This document shows, piece by piece, positions 48,318 to 56,601 of a stretch of DNA of 64,000 nt (position 1 is its first letter; each line of letters opens with the position of its first letter). Origin of the DNA: Neomesorhizobium albiziae (GTDB lineage: Bacteria > Pseudomonadota > Alphaproteobacteria > Rhizobiales > Rhizobiaceae); NCBI RefSeq assembly GCF_900114255.1, contig NZ_FOSL01000011.1, forward strand, positions 62,001 to 126,000. The letters run 5' to 3'. The notes under the pieces are model-generated. The model worked only from the letters and a program-made list of their open reading frames with translations. It had not been told where the DNA came from and made no database searches. The position numbers were made by a program, and so were the translations under genes.

Positions 48318-49084
48318 CTGGAAGGCTGCAAGACAGGATCGCGCTGATCGTCGGGGCCGCCCGCGGCATCGGCAAGGGCATCGCGGAGCGTTTCGCCGAG
48401 GAAGGCGCAGGCCTCGTGCTTGCCGACGTCGAGGCCGACGCCGCGCGGCAGACCGCAAGCGAACTCGGCGCGATCTTCATCCACACGGATATTTCCAGAA
48501 TGGCCGACGCCGAGGCGGCGGTGGCGCTGGCGCTGGAACGGCACGGCCGGCTCGATATCGTCGTCCAGAACGCCGGCGTCTACCCCTGGCAACTGATCGA
48601 GCAGACCAGCTCCGACGACTGGGACCGTGTCATGGCGGTCAATCTGCGCGGCTCCTTCAATGCCGCCCGCGCCGCCCTGCCCCCGATGAAGGCGCAGCGT
48701 TCCGGCCGCATGCTGTTTACCTCGTCGATCACCGGGCCGCATGTGACCAGCCCCGGACATGGCCATTATTCGGCCAGCAAGGCCGGCATCAACGGCTTCA
48801 TTCGCGCAGCCGCGCTGGAGTTCGCCGGCTATGGCATCACCGTCAACGGCGTCGAGCCTGGCAATATCCTGACCGAGGGCATGCAGATGCACCGCGACGC
48901 GGCGTTCATCAAAAGCATGGAGGACGCCGTGCCGCTGGGGCGGCTCGGCAAGCCGCGCGACGTAGCCAACGCCTTCCTGTTCCTCGCCTCCGACGACGCC
49001 AGTTACATCACCGGCACGACCATCGTCGTCGATGGCGGCCAGTTGCTGCCCGAGGGCGCCGATTTCCGCATCCTGCCGTCATGA
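48314..49084 (+). CDS. SDR family NAD(P)-dependent oxidoreductase
   Basis: 256-residue short-chain dehydrogenase: cofactor loop GAARGIGKG (13-21), NAG at about 94, catalytic Ser in TSSITG, and YSASK. A C-terminal ITGTTIVVDGGQ completes the classical family pattern. Coupled to the sugar permease by ATGA overlap, it probably oxidises the imported sugar or polyol. An acidic residue after the glycine loop (LADVEAD) points to NAD preference. It overlaps the convergent decarboxylase gene by six bases. Confidence 0.92.
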   Translation: MTGRLQDRIALIVGAARGIGKGIAERFAEEGAGLVLADVEADAARQTASELGAIFIHTDISRMADAEAAVALALERHGRLDIVVQNAGVYPWQLIEQTSSDDWDRVMAVNLRGSFNAARAALPPMKAQRSGRMLFTSSITGPHVTSPGHGHYSASKAGINGFIRAAALEFAGYGITVNGVEPGNILTEGMQMHRDAAFIKSMEDAVPLGRLGKPRDVANAFLFLASDDASYITGTTIVVDGGQLLPEGADFRILPS

Positions 49085-50491
49085 GAATCCATTGGCCATC
49101 TCGACGATAGCCTCGAAGGCCGTGTCGATATCGGCTTCGGTCGTCTCGAACTGGCCGGCCTGGAAACGGATGGCGACGCGGCCGTCCACCCGGGTCTGGG
49201 TAAGATAGATGCGGCCATCGTCGTTGATGGCGTTGACGAGGTCGAGATTATGCCGGTCGGCATCCCCACCTGCCCGCGGCTGGTGGCGGAACGAGAACAG
49301 CGACAGCATCGGTTGCGAGACGATCTCGAAGCCGGGGGTTCGGGCCAGCCGCGCCGCGAGATTTTCGCTCCAGCGGACGTGATTGCGGATCATGGTACGC
49401 AGACCCTCCAGCCCGTGCGCACGAAGCAGGAACCACAGCTTCAGCGCGCGGAAACGCCGGCCGAGCGGCACCGACCATTCGGAATAGTTGACGATGCCAT
49501 CCTTGCCATGGGTTTTCAGATATTCCGGCTGGATCGCCAGGGTTTTCACCAGGCTCTCCGGCTCGCGGACGAACTGGATGGAGCAGTCGAACTGCGCGCC
49601 GAGCCATTTGTGCGGGTTGAAGACGATGGAATCGGCGCCCTCGACGCCGTTCCAGTAATGTCGGAACTCTTCGCAGATCATCGCCGAGCCGGCCCAGGCG
49701 GCGTCGACATGCAGGTAGAGACCGTGGCGGGCGGCGACTGCCGAGACGCCGGCAATATCGTCGGTGCCGCCGATGCTGGTGCCCCCGACGCAGGCGATGA
49801 TGCCGGCCGGCAGCAGCCCGGCCGCCTTGTCCGCGACGATTGCCGCCTCAAGCGCCGCAAGATCCATGCCGCGCAGCGGGCCGCCCGAGGCGACGCGCAC
49901 GAGATTTTGCTCGCCGATGCCCGACACCCAGATGGCGCGGTCGATCGAGGTATGGACCTGTCCGGAGCAGTAGATGCGCACTGGGGCTTGGCCGGACAGG
50001 CCGTGGCTGTTGCCCTCCCAGGAAAGCGCGCGCTCGCGCATCACCAACACTGCGGCGAGCGTGGCGGAAGAGGCCGAGTCCTGGATTACGCCGGAAAAGC
50101 CGCTGGGAAGGCCGAGCGCCTGGCGCATCCAGTCGACCATGCGCGTCTCGAGTTCGGTTGCGGCGGGCGACGTCTGCCACAGCATGCATTGCGCGGCCAT
50201 TGCCGAGACGAGGTATTCCGCGACCACCGACACCGGCGCTGCGTTGGCGGGGAAGTAGGCGAAGAAGCGCGGATGCTGCCAATGCGTCATGCCGGGAACG
50301 ATCTTCTCCTCGAAATCGGCGAAGATCTTCTCCATCGGCTCGGCCGTCTCCGGCGGCGACGCGGCAATCTGTGCAAAAATATCGCCGGGCTGCGTCTGCG
50401 CCCGCACCGGCCTCTCGCGCAGCGTCTCGCGATAGGCGACGCCCCATTCGGCAGCCTTTGTGGACCAGTCGCGGAATTCGTCGGGGTTCAT
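49079..50491 (-). CDS. PLP-dependent aromatic-L-amino-acid decarboxylase family protein
   Basis: 470 residues of the group II decarboxylase family: N-terminal MTHWQHPRFFAYFPANAAPV, the PLP-stacking region, HVDAAWAGSA, and NPHKWLGAQFDC carrying the Schiff-base lysine. Likely substrates are aromatic amino acids (Trp, Tyr, Phe, DOPA), but specificity cannot be read. AAGGAG is five bases before the ATG at 50491, so the longer frame back to 50809 is not used. Monocistronic. Confidence 0.92.
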   Translation of the reverse strand: MNPDEFRDWSTKAAEWGVAYRETLRERPVRAQTQPGDIFAQIAASPPETAEPMEKIFADFEEKIVPGMTHWQHPRFFAYFPANAAPVSVVAEYLVSAMAAQCMLWQTSPAATELETRMVDWMRQALGLPSGFSGVIQDSASSATLAAVLVMRERALSWEGNSHGLSGQAPVRIYCSGQVHTSIDRAIWVSGIGEQNLVRVASGGPLRGMDLAALEAAIVADKAAGLLPAGIIACVGGTSIGGTDDIAGVSAVAARHGLYLHVDAAWAGSAMICEEFRHYWNGVEGADSIVFNPHKWLGAQFDCSIQFVREPESLVKTLAIQPEYLKTHGKDGIVNYSEWSVPLGRRFRALKLWFLLRAHGLEGLRTMIRNHVRWSENLAARLARTPGFEIVSQPMLSLFSFRHQPRAGGDADRHNLDLVNAINDDGRIYLTQTRVDGRVAIRFQAGQFETTEADIDTAFEAIVEMANGFS

Positions 50492-50872
50492 GAAGGCTCC
50501 TTGGCGTTGTTTTTGCGTGATGCCGCAATCACTAGCAGAGATTCCGACGCAGGGCTTTTTCCGAGAAAAATGCCCAACGGTTTTCCGGTTTGGAACTGCG
50601 ATAAAACAATGACTTAGAGCGGTCGAACGATTTCGCGCGCCGCCGCATAAGTGGTATGCTTGGCAGTCTGGCCTAAAGGAAAGTCCCGATAAAAATTCTA
50701 GCAAAACACCTGATGGTGTAGAGCGTCCAAAAGTTCCATTGTCGGCTGGCCGCTCTTGACTCCGAACGGCAAACCCGGCGGGCGCGTGATCCCAAGCCCC
50801 CCCGCCCAAAGCGTGCTCGTCGGGTACTGACTTGTTCCATTCCGAAGAATTCGGAATGGAAGCTAGCGGCGG
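50492..50872. other. Space between decarboxylase and Anbu genes
   Basis: 381 bases without a supported gene. It holds the decarboxylase promoter and, near the Anbu 3' end, a perfect hairpin at 50835-50861. A stretch at 50615-50720 contains two AGAGCG(G/T) starts typical of small Rhizobiales palindromes but no clean pairing. Confidence 0.45.
50835..50861. repeat. Perfect hairpin 3' of the Anbu gene
   Basis: Arms TTCCATTCCGAA/TTCGGAATGGAA (12 bp, perfect) with loop GAA, 12 bases beyond the Anbu stop codon. No T-run follows on either strand, so it is a weak terminator candidate or an mRNA 3'-end stabiliser. Confidence 0.7.
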
Positions 50873-51607
50873 TCAGGTTTCAGGAAAATCCGGCAGGCTT
50901 TTGAAGGCGTTCTTCAGTGCGTTCGACCAGCCGTCGGAGACCGTTCGGTAATAGGGATCGTCGATGCCGATGCGCTTCTTGAAGCCGACCCTCATCGTGT
51001 CCTTCTCATAGAACATCAGGTCGAGTGGCAGGCCGACCGAAAGGTTGGATTTCAGCGTCGAATCGAACGATACGATCAGCAGCTTCGCGGTTTCGGCGAA
51101 ACTCATGGCGCGGTCATAGGCGCGTATGATGATCGGCTTGCCGTATTTGGTCTCGCCGATCTGGAAGAACGGTGTGTCCTCGCTGCATTCGATGAAGTTG
51201 CCTTCCGGATATATCTGGAAGAGCCGCGGCGGCGTGCCCTTGATCTGGCCGCCGAGGATGAAGGAGGCGTTGAAGTAGGAATCAGCCTTCTGGCCAGCGT
51301 CCGCGTGACTGGAAATGACCTCCTTGACCGTATTCCCGACCAGCCGGGCGGTCTGGTACATGGATGGCGTCTCCAGCAGCGTCGGCACCCGGTCGGCAAT
51401 CGACTTGGAGCGTTCATCGAGCAGGCTGACGACGGCCTGCGTCGTGGCCAGGTTCCCGGCGGTCAGAAGCACGATCACGCGTTCGCCGGGGTCCTCCCAG
51501 ACGTGCATCTTGCGGAAGGTCGAGATGGAATCGATTCCGGCGTTGGTGCGCGTGTCCGACATGAAGACGAGGCCGCTATCGATCCTGAGGCCGACGCAAT
51601 AGGTCAT
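50873..51607 (-). CDS. Anbu, bacterial proteasome-type peptidase homolog
   Basis: 244-residue member of the Ntn-hydrolase proteasome superfamily (Anbu). The N-terminus MTYCVGLRIDSGLVFMSDTR places the catalytic threonine right after the initiator Met, so removal of Met would expose Thr1 without a propeptide. SDTRTNAG and LLTAGNLATTQ are the proteasome-fold strands. Purified Anbu proteins from other bacteria form ring or spiral oligomers; the substrate is unsettled. It is the last gene of a four-gene run with transglutaminase-like, alpha-E and ATP-grasp genes, the known conserved context. Confidence 0.93.
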   Translation of the reverse strand: MTYCVGLRIDSGLVFMSDTRTNAGIDSISTFRKMHVWEDPGERVIVLLTAGNLATTQAVVSLLDERSKSIADRVPTLLETPSMYQTARLVGNTVKEVISSHADAGQKADSYFNASFILGGQIKGTPPRLFQIYPEGNFIECSEDTPFFQIGETKYGKPIIIRAYDRAMSFAETAKLLIVSFDSTLKSNLSVGLPLDLMFYEKDTMRVGFKKRIGIDDPYYRTVSDGWSNALKNAFKSLPDFPET

Positions 51608-51640
51608 GGAATCTCACTGATTGCCCACTGATTCAGGCGA

Positions 51641-52435
51641 TTACTGCTCCACAGTGATGTGGACTGCAAGCTGTTCTTGCGCTTGTCCAAGCCGAATGCC
51701 GGAGACCGGCATGGCTTCGCGGTAGTCGCGGCCGGTTGCGACGCGGACGTAGCGCGCGTCGGCGGAAATGCCGTTGGCGACATCGAAGGCGACCCAGCCG
51801 AGATTGGCGACATGGGCTTCCGCCCAGGCGTGGGTGGCAACCTGGTCGAGCCTGTCGTTCATCATCAGGTAGCCGCTGACATAACGCGCGGGGAAACCGA
51901 GCAGCCGGGCGGCGGATGTGAAAATATGGGTGTGGTCCTGGCACACCCCGGTGCCCTGGAGCAACGCCTCCTCGGCTGAAGTTCCGGAATCGGTGGCGCC
52001 GACCGTGTAGGCGACACGCTCGCGGATGTTCCCCATCAGCCGGTGCAACCGGTCGAGATCGGAGCCGCCGCCAACGCCTCCAGCCAGCGCTCGGATGCCG
52101 TCGCCTGCGGTGGTGAGGCGCGTTTCGCTGCCAAACAGCCACAGCGGCGCGAAGCCGCGATGTGCGCCCATGACGCCCGCCGTGTCGTGGGTCTCGACCT
52201 CGCCCGACGCTTCGACGCTGATGACATGCGGATCGCCCTCGACGCTCAGCAGCCGGGTGTCATTGCCGAAGTGATCGGTAAAGCGCACCTCCTCGCGCGC
52301 CCCGTCGATGGTGAGCGACCATGTTTTGATGGTCTGCGCCGGGCCGCCATAGGGCACCAGCCGCAGCCGCTGCAGCGCGTAAAGGAGCGGGGCATCGTAC
52401 CGGTATTCGGTGCGGTGGGAGATTTTCAGAAGCAT
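51641..52435 (-). CDS. Transglutaminase-like cysteine peptidase family protein (Anbu-associated)
   Basis: 264 residues with an N-terminal beta domain (MLLKISHRTEYRYDAPL) and a C-terminal transglutaminase core. The catalytic triad is visible: Cys165 in GVCQDHTHIF, His202 in THAWAEAHV and Asp218 in WVAFDVANG. No signal peptide, so it acts in the cytoplasm, probably as a peptidase or amidotransferase rather than a true cross-linker. It sits 33 bases before the Anbu start and 12 after alpha-E. Confidence 0.9.
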   Translation of the reverse strand: MLLKISHRTEYRYDAPLLYALQRLRLVPYGGPAQTIKTWSLTIDGAREEVRFTDHFGNDTRLLSVEGDPHVISVEASGEVETHDTAGVMGAHRGFAPLWLFGSETRLTTAGDGIRALAGGVGGGSDLDRLHRLMGNIRERVAYTVGATDSGTSAEEALLQGTGVCQDHTHIFTSAARLLGFPARYVSGYLMMNDRLDQVATHAWAEAHVANLGWVAFDVANGISADARYVRVATGRDYREAMPVSGIRLGQAQEQLAVHITVEQ

Positions 52436-52447
52436 GCGGTCTCGCCG

Positions 52448-53389
52448 TCAGTAGAAGCGGAAGTTCTGTGCGACCTCATCGCCCAGCCGGTTGTTGTCGC
52501 GGATGAAATCGATCAGGAACTCGTGCAGGCCGGCATCGAAAATGTCCTTGATCGAGTTCACCCTGAGCTTGGAGAGCGTCTGGTCGAGCGTGTCGTGGCA
52601 GCAGTGGCGCGTGCCGTAGTCCTTTTCCAGGTAGGACAGGCTTTCCGAGATGTTCAGGTAGCAGAAGGCGAGCGAGCGCGGCATGCGCCCGTTGAGAATG
52701 AGGTAGTCGGCTATGTTGGTCGGCCGGTAGTCGGCTTCATAGACCCAGCGGTAGGAGCGGTGCGCGGCGACCGAGCGCAGGATCGATTCCCACTGGTAGT
52801 TGTCGAGCGTCGAGCCGACCCACGCGATCGATGGCAACAGCACATAGTACTTAACGTCGAGAATGCGCGCGGTGTTGTCGGCACGTTCGATGAAGGTGCC
52901 GAGCTGGGCGAAGTCGAAATTCTCGTTGCGCAGCGCGGTGCCGTGCAGCGAACCGCGGATCAGCGCCGTCTCGCGCTTGATGGCGTCGAGCACGCTCGGC
53001 AGTTCGCGCTGGTCGACCGGGCTTGCCAGCATGCGCTTCAGCGCCATCCAGGCCTCGTTGATCGATTCCCAGGTTTCGCGCGTCAGCGCCGTTCGCACCA
53101 TGCGGGCATTGTTGCGCGCTGTCTCGATCGCCACCATGACGCTCGACGAATTGGCCGGGTCGCGGAGCAGGAAATCGGATACGGTTTCAGCCGTAACCTC
53201 TTGATGTTTCTGGTTGAAAGCATGCTCGGCGCCGGCGCTGAGCAGCACCGAATTCCACTCGTCCGAGGAACTGGCGGTGCGCGTCAGCGCCATGCGAAGG
53301 CCGGCGTCGAGCAGCCGCGCCATGTTCTCCGTGCGCTCGATATAGCGGCTCATCCAGTAGAGGCCATTGGCAGTGCGGCCGAGGAGCAT
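52448..53389 (-). CDS. Alpha-E domain-containing protein (Anbu-associated)
   Basis: 313-residue all-helical protein of the alpha-E family: starts MLLGRTANGLYWMSRYIERTENMARLLDAG and has the repeated ERTEN/ERADNTAR-type signatures (residues 18-21 and near 168). Proposed in comparative genomics to work with ATP-grasp ligases in peptide or amide synthesis; no reaction is established. The space before the start contains a long heptamer inverted repeat ending 21 bases upstream of the ATG. GGAG lies about nine bases before the ATG. Confidence 0.9.
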   Translation of the reverse strand: MLLGRTANGLYWMSRYIERTENMARLLDAGLRMALTRTASSSDEWNSVLLSAGAEHAFNQKHQEVTAETVSDFLLRDPANSSSVMVAIETARNNARMVRTALTRETWESINEAWMALKRMLASPVDQRELPSVLDAIKRETALIRGSLHGTALRNENFDFAQLGTFIERADNTARILDVKYYVLLPSIAWVGSTLDNYQWESILRSVAAHRSYRWVYEADYRPTNIADYLILNGRMPRSLAFCYLNISESLSYLEKDYGTRHCCHDTLDQTLSKLRVNSIKDIFDAGLHEFLIDFIRDNNRLGDEVAQNFRFY

Positions 53390-53409
53390 TAGCGTGCGGC
53401 TCCATAAAC

Positions 53410-53534
53410 GGTGAATGGTGAATGGTAAATGGTGAATGGAAAGCCAAACAAATGAACCGACGGCAGGTTCATCTCGCTGCAGCGCCTAATTCCAGCTGAT
53501 TGACCATTCACCATTTTACCATTCACCATTCACC
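53410..53534. repeat. Inverted repeat built from GGTGAAT heptamers inside the Anbu operon
   Basis: Left arm 53410-53439 reads GGTGAATGGTGAATGG then GTAAATGGTGAATGG-type units; right arm 53504-53534 is its reverse complement with one extra T. Thus 30-31 bp arms, one indel, and a 64-base spacer. Each arm is itself about four tandem heptamers. It fills the 147-bp gap between the ATP-grasp and alpha-E genes, and an RNA copy would fold into a long hairpin close to the alpha-E ribosome site. Confidence 0.9.
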
Positions 53535-53536
53535 AC

Positions 53537-54949
53537 CTAATCATCCAGCACCCACGTATCCTTCGTGCCGCCGCCCTGCGAGGAGTTGACCACCAGCGAT
53601 CCCTCTTTCAGCGCGACGCGGGTCAGGCCGCCGGGCACGATCTGGATGCGGTCCGAGACCAGGACGAACGGCCTCAGATCGACATGACGTGGCGCCAGCC
53701 CCTTTTCGGTGAGGATCGGGCAGGTCGACAGCGAAAGTGTCGGCTGGGCGATGTAGTTGGAAGGCCGCGCCATCAGCTTCTTGGCGAAATCCTCGCGCTC
53801 CTTCTTCGAGGCAGTCGGGCCTACCAGCATGCCGTAGCCGCCGGAGCCGTGCACCTCCTTCACCACAAGCTCGGCCAGGTGCTCCATCACATATTTCAGG
53901 CTGTCGGGTTCGGAGCAGCGCCAGGTTGGGATGTTGCCGAGTATCGCCTTGCGGCCGGTGTAGAACTCGACGATCTCGGGCATGTAGGAGTAGATCGCCT
54001 TGTCGTCGGCAATCCCGGTCCCCGGCGCGTTGGCGATGGTGATGTTGCCGGCCCGGTAGACGTCCATGATGCCTGGCACGCCCAGCGTGGAGTCCGGCTT
54101 GAAGGTCAGCGGGTCGAGATAGGCGTCGTCGACGCGGCGGTAGAGCACGTCGATCTGCTTGTAGCCTTCGGTGGTGCGCATGGCCACGTGGCCGTCGATC
54201 ACCCTGAGATCCTGGCCTTCGACCAGTTCGACGCCCATCTGGTCGGCAAGGAAGGCGTGTTCGAAATAGGCGGAGTTGTAGCTGCCCGGCGTCAGCACCG
54301 CGACACGCGGCGCGTCGTGCGCGTTGTCGGGTTTCACCGCCGACAGCGACTGGCGCAAGAGCTGCGGATAGTTCTCGACCGGCCGCACCTTCACCCGCTG
54401 GAACAGTTCGGGGAAGAGTTGCATCATCGTCTCGCGGTTCTCCAGCATGTAGGAGACCCCAGAGGGCGTGCGCGCATTGTCCTCGAGCACGTAGAATTCG
54501 TCCTCGCCAGTGCGCACGATGTCGACGCCGATGATGTGGGTGTAGACGCCTTTCGGCGGCCTCACGCCGATCATTTCCGGCAGGAAGGCCTCGTTTGAGG
54601 CGATCAGTTCCTTCGGCACGCGGCCGGCGCGCAGGATTTCCTGGCGGTGGTAGATGTCGTCGAGGAAGGCGTTGAGCGCCTGCACCCGCTGCTCGATGCC
54701 TTGCGTGAGCCGCCGCCATTCCGATCCGGAAATGATGCGCGGGACGATGTCGAAGGGGATCAGCCGCTCGGCCGCCTCTTCCTCGCCATAGACGGCGAAG
54801 GTAATGCCCGTCTTGCGGAAGACGCGCTCGGCGTCGCGCATTTTTTCGGTAAGCCTTGTGGGGTCCTGGGCCTGGAACCAGCGATCGTAAGCCGAATATG
54901 GTTTGCGCAACCCCGTATCTTGGGGGTGCATTTCATCGAATGCCGTCAC
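53537..54949 (-). CDS. Circularly permuted ATP-grasp protein (Anbu-associated)
   Basis: 470 residues of the circularly permuted ATP-grasp type 2 family. Visible conserved segments: YVLEDNARTPSGVSYMLENR, LTPGSYNSAYFEHAFLADQM, YRAGNITIANAPGTGIADDK and VVKEVHGSGGYGMLVGP, the last carrying the ATP-binding lysine and Gly-rich loop. Such enzymes ligate an acid to an amine using ATP; the substrate of this family is unknown. It is first in the run ATP-grasp, alpha-E, transglutaminase-like, Anbu. Preceded by a 319-bp space with small palindromes. Confidence 0.92.
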   Translation of the reverse strand: MTAFDEMHPQDTGLRKPYSAYDRWFQAQDPTRLTEKMRDAERVFRKTGITFAVYGEEEAAERLIPFDIVPRIISGSEWRRLTQGIEQRVQALNAFLDDIYHRQEILRAGRVPKELIASNEAFLPEMIGVRPPKGVYTHIIGVDIVRTGEDEFYVLEDNARTPSGVSYMLENRETMMQLFPELFQRVKVRPVENYPQLLRQSLSAVKPDNAHDAPRVAVLTPGSYNSAYFEHAFLADQMGVELVEGQDLRVIDGHVAMRTTEGYKQIDVLYRRVDDAYLDPLTFKPDSTLGVPGIMDVYRAGNITIANAPGTGIADDKAIYSYMPEIVEFYTGRKAILGNIPTWRCSEPDSLKYVMEHLAELVVKEVHGSGGYGMLVGPTASKKEREDFAKKLMARPSNYIAQPTLSLSTCPILTEKGLAPRHVDLRPFVLVSDRIQIVPGGLTRVALKEGSLVVNSSQGGGTKDTWVLDD

Positions 54950-55268
54950 GCAGTTCTCCCCTCTGAAGTTATTTCAGCGGCGTCGCAGCGGAAAAGCAAG
55001 CACAATCTTTGCGCTTGCGACGCAAGAGGAGCGACCGGAGCGCGCAAGACCGGTTCGATGGTATTTTGCCCGTGGCCTGCGGCGGTCCTGGACAACGGCG
55101 GAGCCCCTTCGACGGGGATGGGAGAAATCCACCCGGGATGAAACCCGGTCCATTGCTTCGCCGTATGTTATGATGGGCACGCGGGCGTGCCCGCACGGCA
55201 ATTCCAGGAAAAGTGGATACCGGTTTTCGCTTGGGAATTGCAAAAATCAAGGAGGACGGGAGACAGCG
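54950..55268. other. Space between ATP-grasp and DUF4864 genes
   Basis: 319 bases between divergent genes with no supported coding region. It contains a perfect hairpin GGGCACGC/GCGTGCCC with loop GG (55175-55192) next to the palindrome at 55198-55241, and AAGGAGGA before the DUF4864 start. Confidence 0.5.
55198..55241. repeat. Intergenic palindrome GCAATTCC...GGAATTGC
   Basis: Outer arms GCAATTCC/GGAATTGC are perfect; the inner part contains GGAAAAGTGG and ACCGGTTTTC, giving a long imperfect hairpin. This is the style of the short dispersed palindromes of Rhizobiales and shares the AAAA-GTGGA-ACCG-TTTTC core with the one at 33.1 kb. Confidence 0.7.
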
Positions 55269-55682
55269 ATGTGCCGAGCCCTTTTTGCCCTCGCTTTTTT
55301 CATGATGGCCTGCCCCGCCCTTGCCGGCGACGCCGAGGTGAAGTCCGCGCAGGGCGCGATCGAAGGCCAGCTCAAGGCGTTTCTCGCCGGCGACAATGAA
55401 GGCGCCTACAGCTACGCCGCGCCCAATGTGAAGCGGATTTTTCCGACGCTCGACACCTTCATGAGCATGGTCACCTCCGCCTACCAGCCGGTCTACAGGC
55501 CGCGCAACTATGCGTTCGGGAAAGTTCGGGAACTCAGCACGACCTCGATCATCCAGCAGGTGATGATCGTCGGCCCGGACGGCAAGGATTATGAAGCCGT
55601 CTACACGCTGGAACTGCAGCCCGACGGCAAGTTCCGCATCACCAGCGTCAGCCTGCGCGCCTCCAATTCGCTCAGCACCTGA
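55269..55682 (+). CDS. DUF4864 family secreted protein
   Basis: 137 residues with a signal peptide (ALFALAFFMMACPALAGD) and one small NTF2/DUF4864-like domain: AQGAIEGQLKAFLAGDNEGAYSYAAP is the usual first helix, followed by strands QQVMIVGPDGKDYEAVYTLE and GKFRITSV. Function unknown. A GGAGG site lies about fifteen bases upstream with GGGAGA closer. It is next to, but divergent from, the Anbu-associated genes. Confidence 0.82.
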   Translation: MCRALFALAFFMMACPALAGDAEVKSAQGAIEGQLKAFLAGDNEGAYSYAAPNVKRIFPTLDTFMSMVTSAYQPVYRPRNYAFGKVRELSTTSIIQQVMIVGPDGKDYEAVYTLELQPDGKFRITSVSLRASNSLST

Positions 55683-55727
55683 TTTTTGCCTCTGCTAGAC
55701 GGATGCATTCGCGGCTTGGCACGCTCA

Positions 55728-55751
55728 ACACTTAGCTATTGCGCTAAGTGT
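55728..55751. promoter_or_regulatory. Operator-like inverted repeat before the ArsR gene
   Basis: Perfect ACACTTAGC/GCTAAGTGT with a 6-base spacer; a further half-site ACTTAGC follows at about 55763. It lies 21 bases upstream of the ArsR start, where a repressor would block transcription. Binding by the adjacent ArsR protein is inferred. Confidence 0.65.
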
Positions 55752-55772
55752 CACCCCCTGATACTTAGCCTT

Positions 55773-56117
55773 ATGGAACAGTATCAAGAGCAGCTGAACG
55801 GCATCTTCCACGCGCTTGCCGACCCGACGCGCCGCGCGGTCATCGGTCGGCTGGGAAAAGGCCCGGCATCGATCAGCGACCTGGCGAAGCCATTCGACAT
55901 GGCTTTGCCGTCGTTCATGAAACACATCCATTTGCTGGAAGACAGCGGGCTGATCCGCACCGCCAAGCAGGGGCGCGTGCGCACCTGCGTCATCGAGAAG
56001 AAGCAGTTTGCCGCCGTCGAAACATGGCTCGATGCGCAGCGCGCCATCTGGGAAGGCCGCACCGACCGGCTCGAAAAATTCGTCACCGCCATTCAGGAAC
56101 AGGAAGACATCAAATGA
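55773..56117 (+). CDS. ArsR family transcriptional regulator
   Basis: 114 residues, winged helix: IFHALADPTRRAVIGRLGKG then the recognition region SISDLAKPFDMALPSFMKHI. No cysteine metal-binding motif is present in the helix that senses metals in ArsR/SmtB, so it is of the non-metal group usually paired with SRPBCC proteins. I start at ATG 55773; the operator-like repeat lies just upstream and the longer frame would run through it. Overlaps the SRPBCC gene by four bases. Confidence 0.92.
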   Translation: MEQYQEQLNGIFHALADPTRRAVIGRLGKGPASISDLAKPFDMALPSFMKHIHLLEDSGLIRTAKQGRVRTCVIEKKQFAAVETWLDAQRAIWEGRTDRLEKFVTAIQEQEDIK

Positions 56118-56590
56118 CCCAATCGACAAACCCCGAACTCGACCTGACCATATCGCGGGTGATCAGGGCGCCGCGCTCGGCCGTCTGGAACGCCTGGACC
56201 AACCCGGCGAGCTTCGAACAATGGTGGGTTCCCAAGCCCGCCAGATGCAAGGTCGTAAGCATGGACCTCAAGCCCGGCGGCGCGTTCGTGACCCATATCA
56301 GCGAAGATGGCGGCGATTTCGTTCCACATGTCGCCGCCTGTTTCCTGGCCGTCGACGAAGGCCAGAGGGTCGTGTTCACCGACGCCTTGCTGGGCGGATG
56401 GCGGCCAGCCGAGCAGCCGTTCATGACGGCGATAATCACGATGAAGGACCATCCCGACGGCACCGACTACGTCGCCCGCGCCATGCACCGGAGCAGCGCC
56501 GACCGCGACATGCATGAAAAGATGGGCTTTTACGACGGCTGGGGCACGGTCGCCGGACAGCTCGCAGAACTGGTGGAAAATCAGGCGTAA
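56114..56590 (+). CDS. SRPBCC (AHSA1-like) family protein
   Basis: 158 residues of the START/AHSA1 lipid-binding-like fold: LTISRVIRAPRSAVWNAWTNPASFEQWW at the N-terminus and the long C-terminal helix with GWGTVAGQLAELVEN. Ligand unknown. Coupled to the ArsR gene by an ATGA overlap, a very common pairing in which the regulator controls the SRPBCC gene. Confidence 0.92.
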   Translation: MTQSTNPELDLTISRVIRAPRSAVWNAWTNPASFEQWWVPKPARCKVVSMDLKPGGAFVTHISEDGGDFVPHVAACFLAVDEGQRVVFTDALLGGWRPAEQPFMTAIITMKDHPDGTDYVARAMHRSSADRDMHEKMGFYDGWGTVAGQLAELVENQA

Positions 56591-56601
56591 GGAGCGACGC
56601 A

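Noticed and set aside
53187-53447. 86-codon minus-strand frame with MAFHSPFTIHHSPF leader crossing the heptamer repeats
   Set aside because: The leader is translated repeat sequence and the remainder is a shifted frame of the alpha-E gene.
53410-53534. Heptamer repeats considered as a CRISPR array
   Set aside because: Units are 7 bases and contiguous, the two arrays are inverted to each other, and no spacer structure or cas gene is present.
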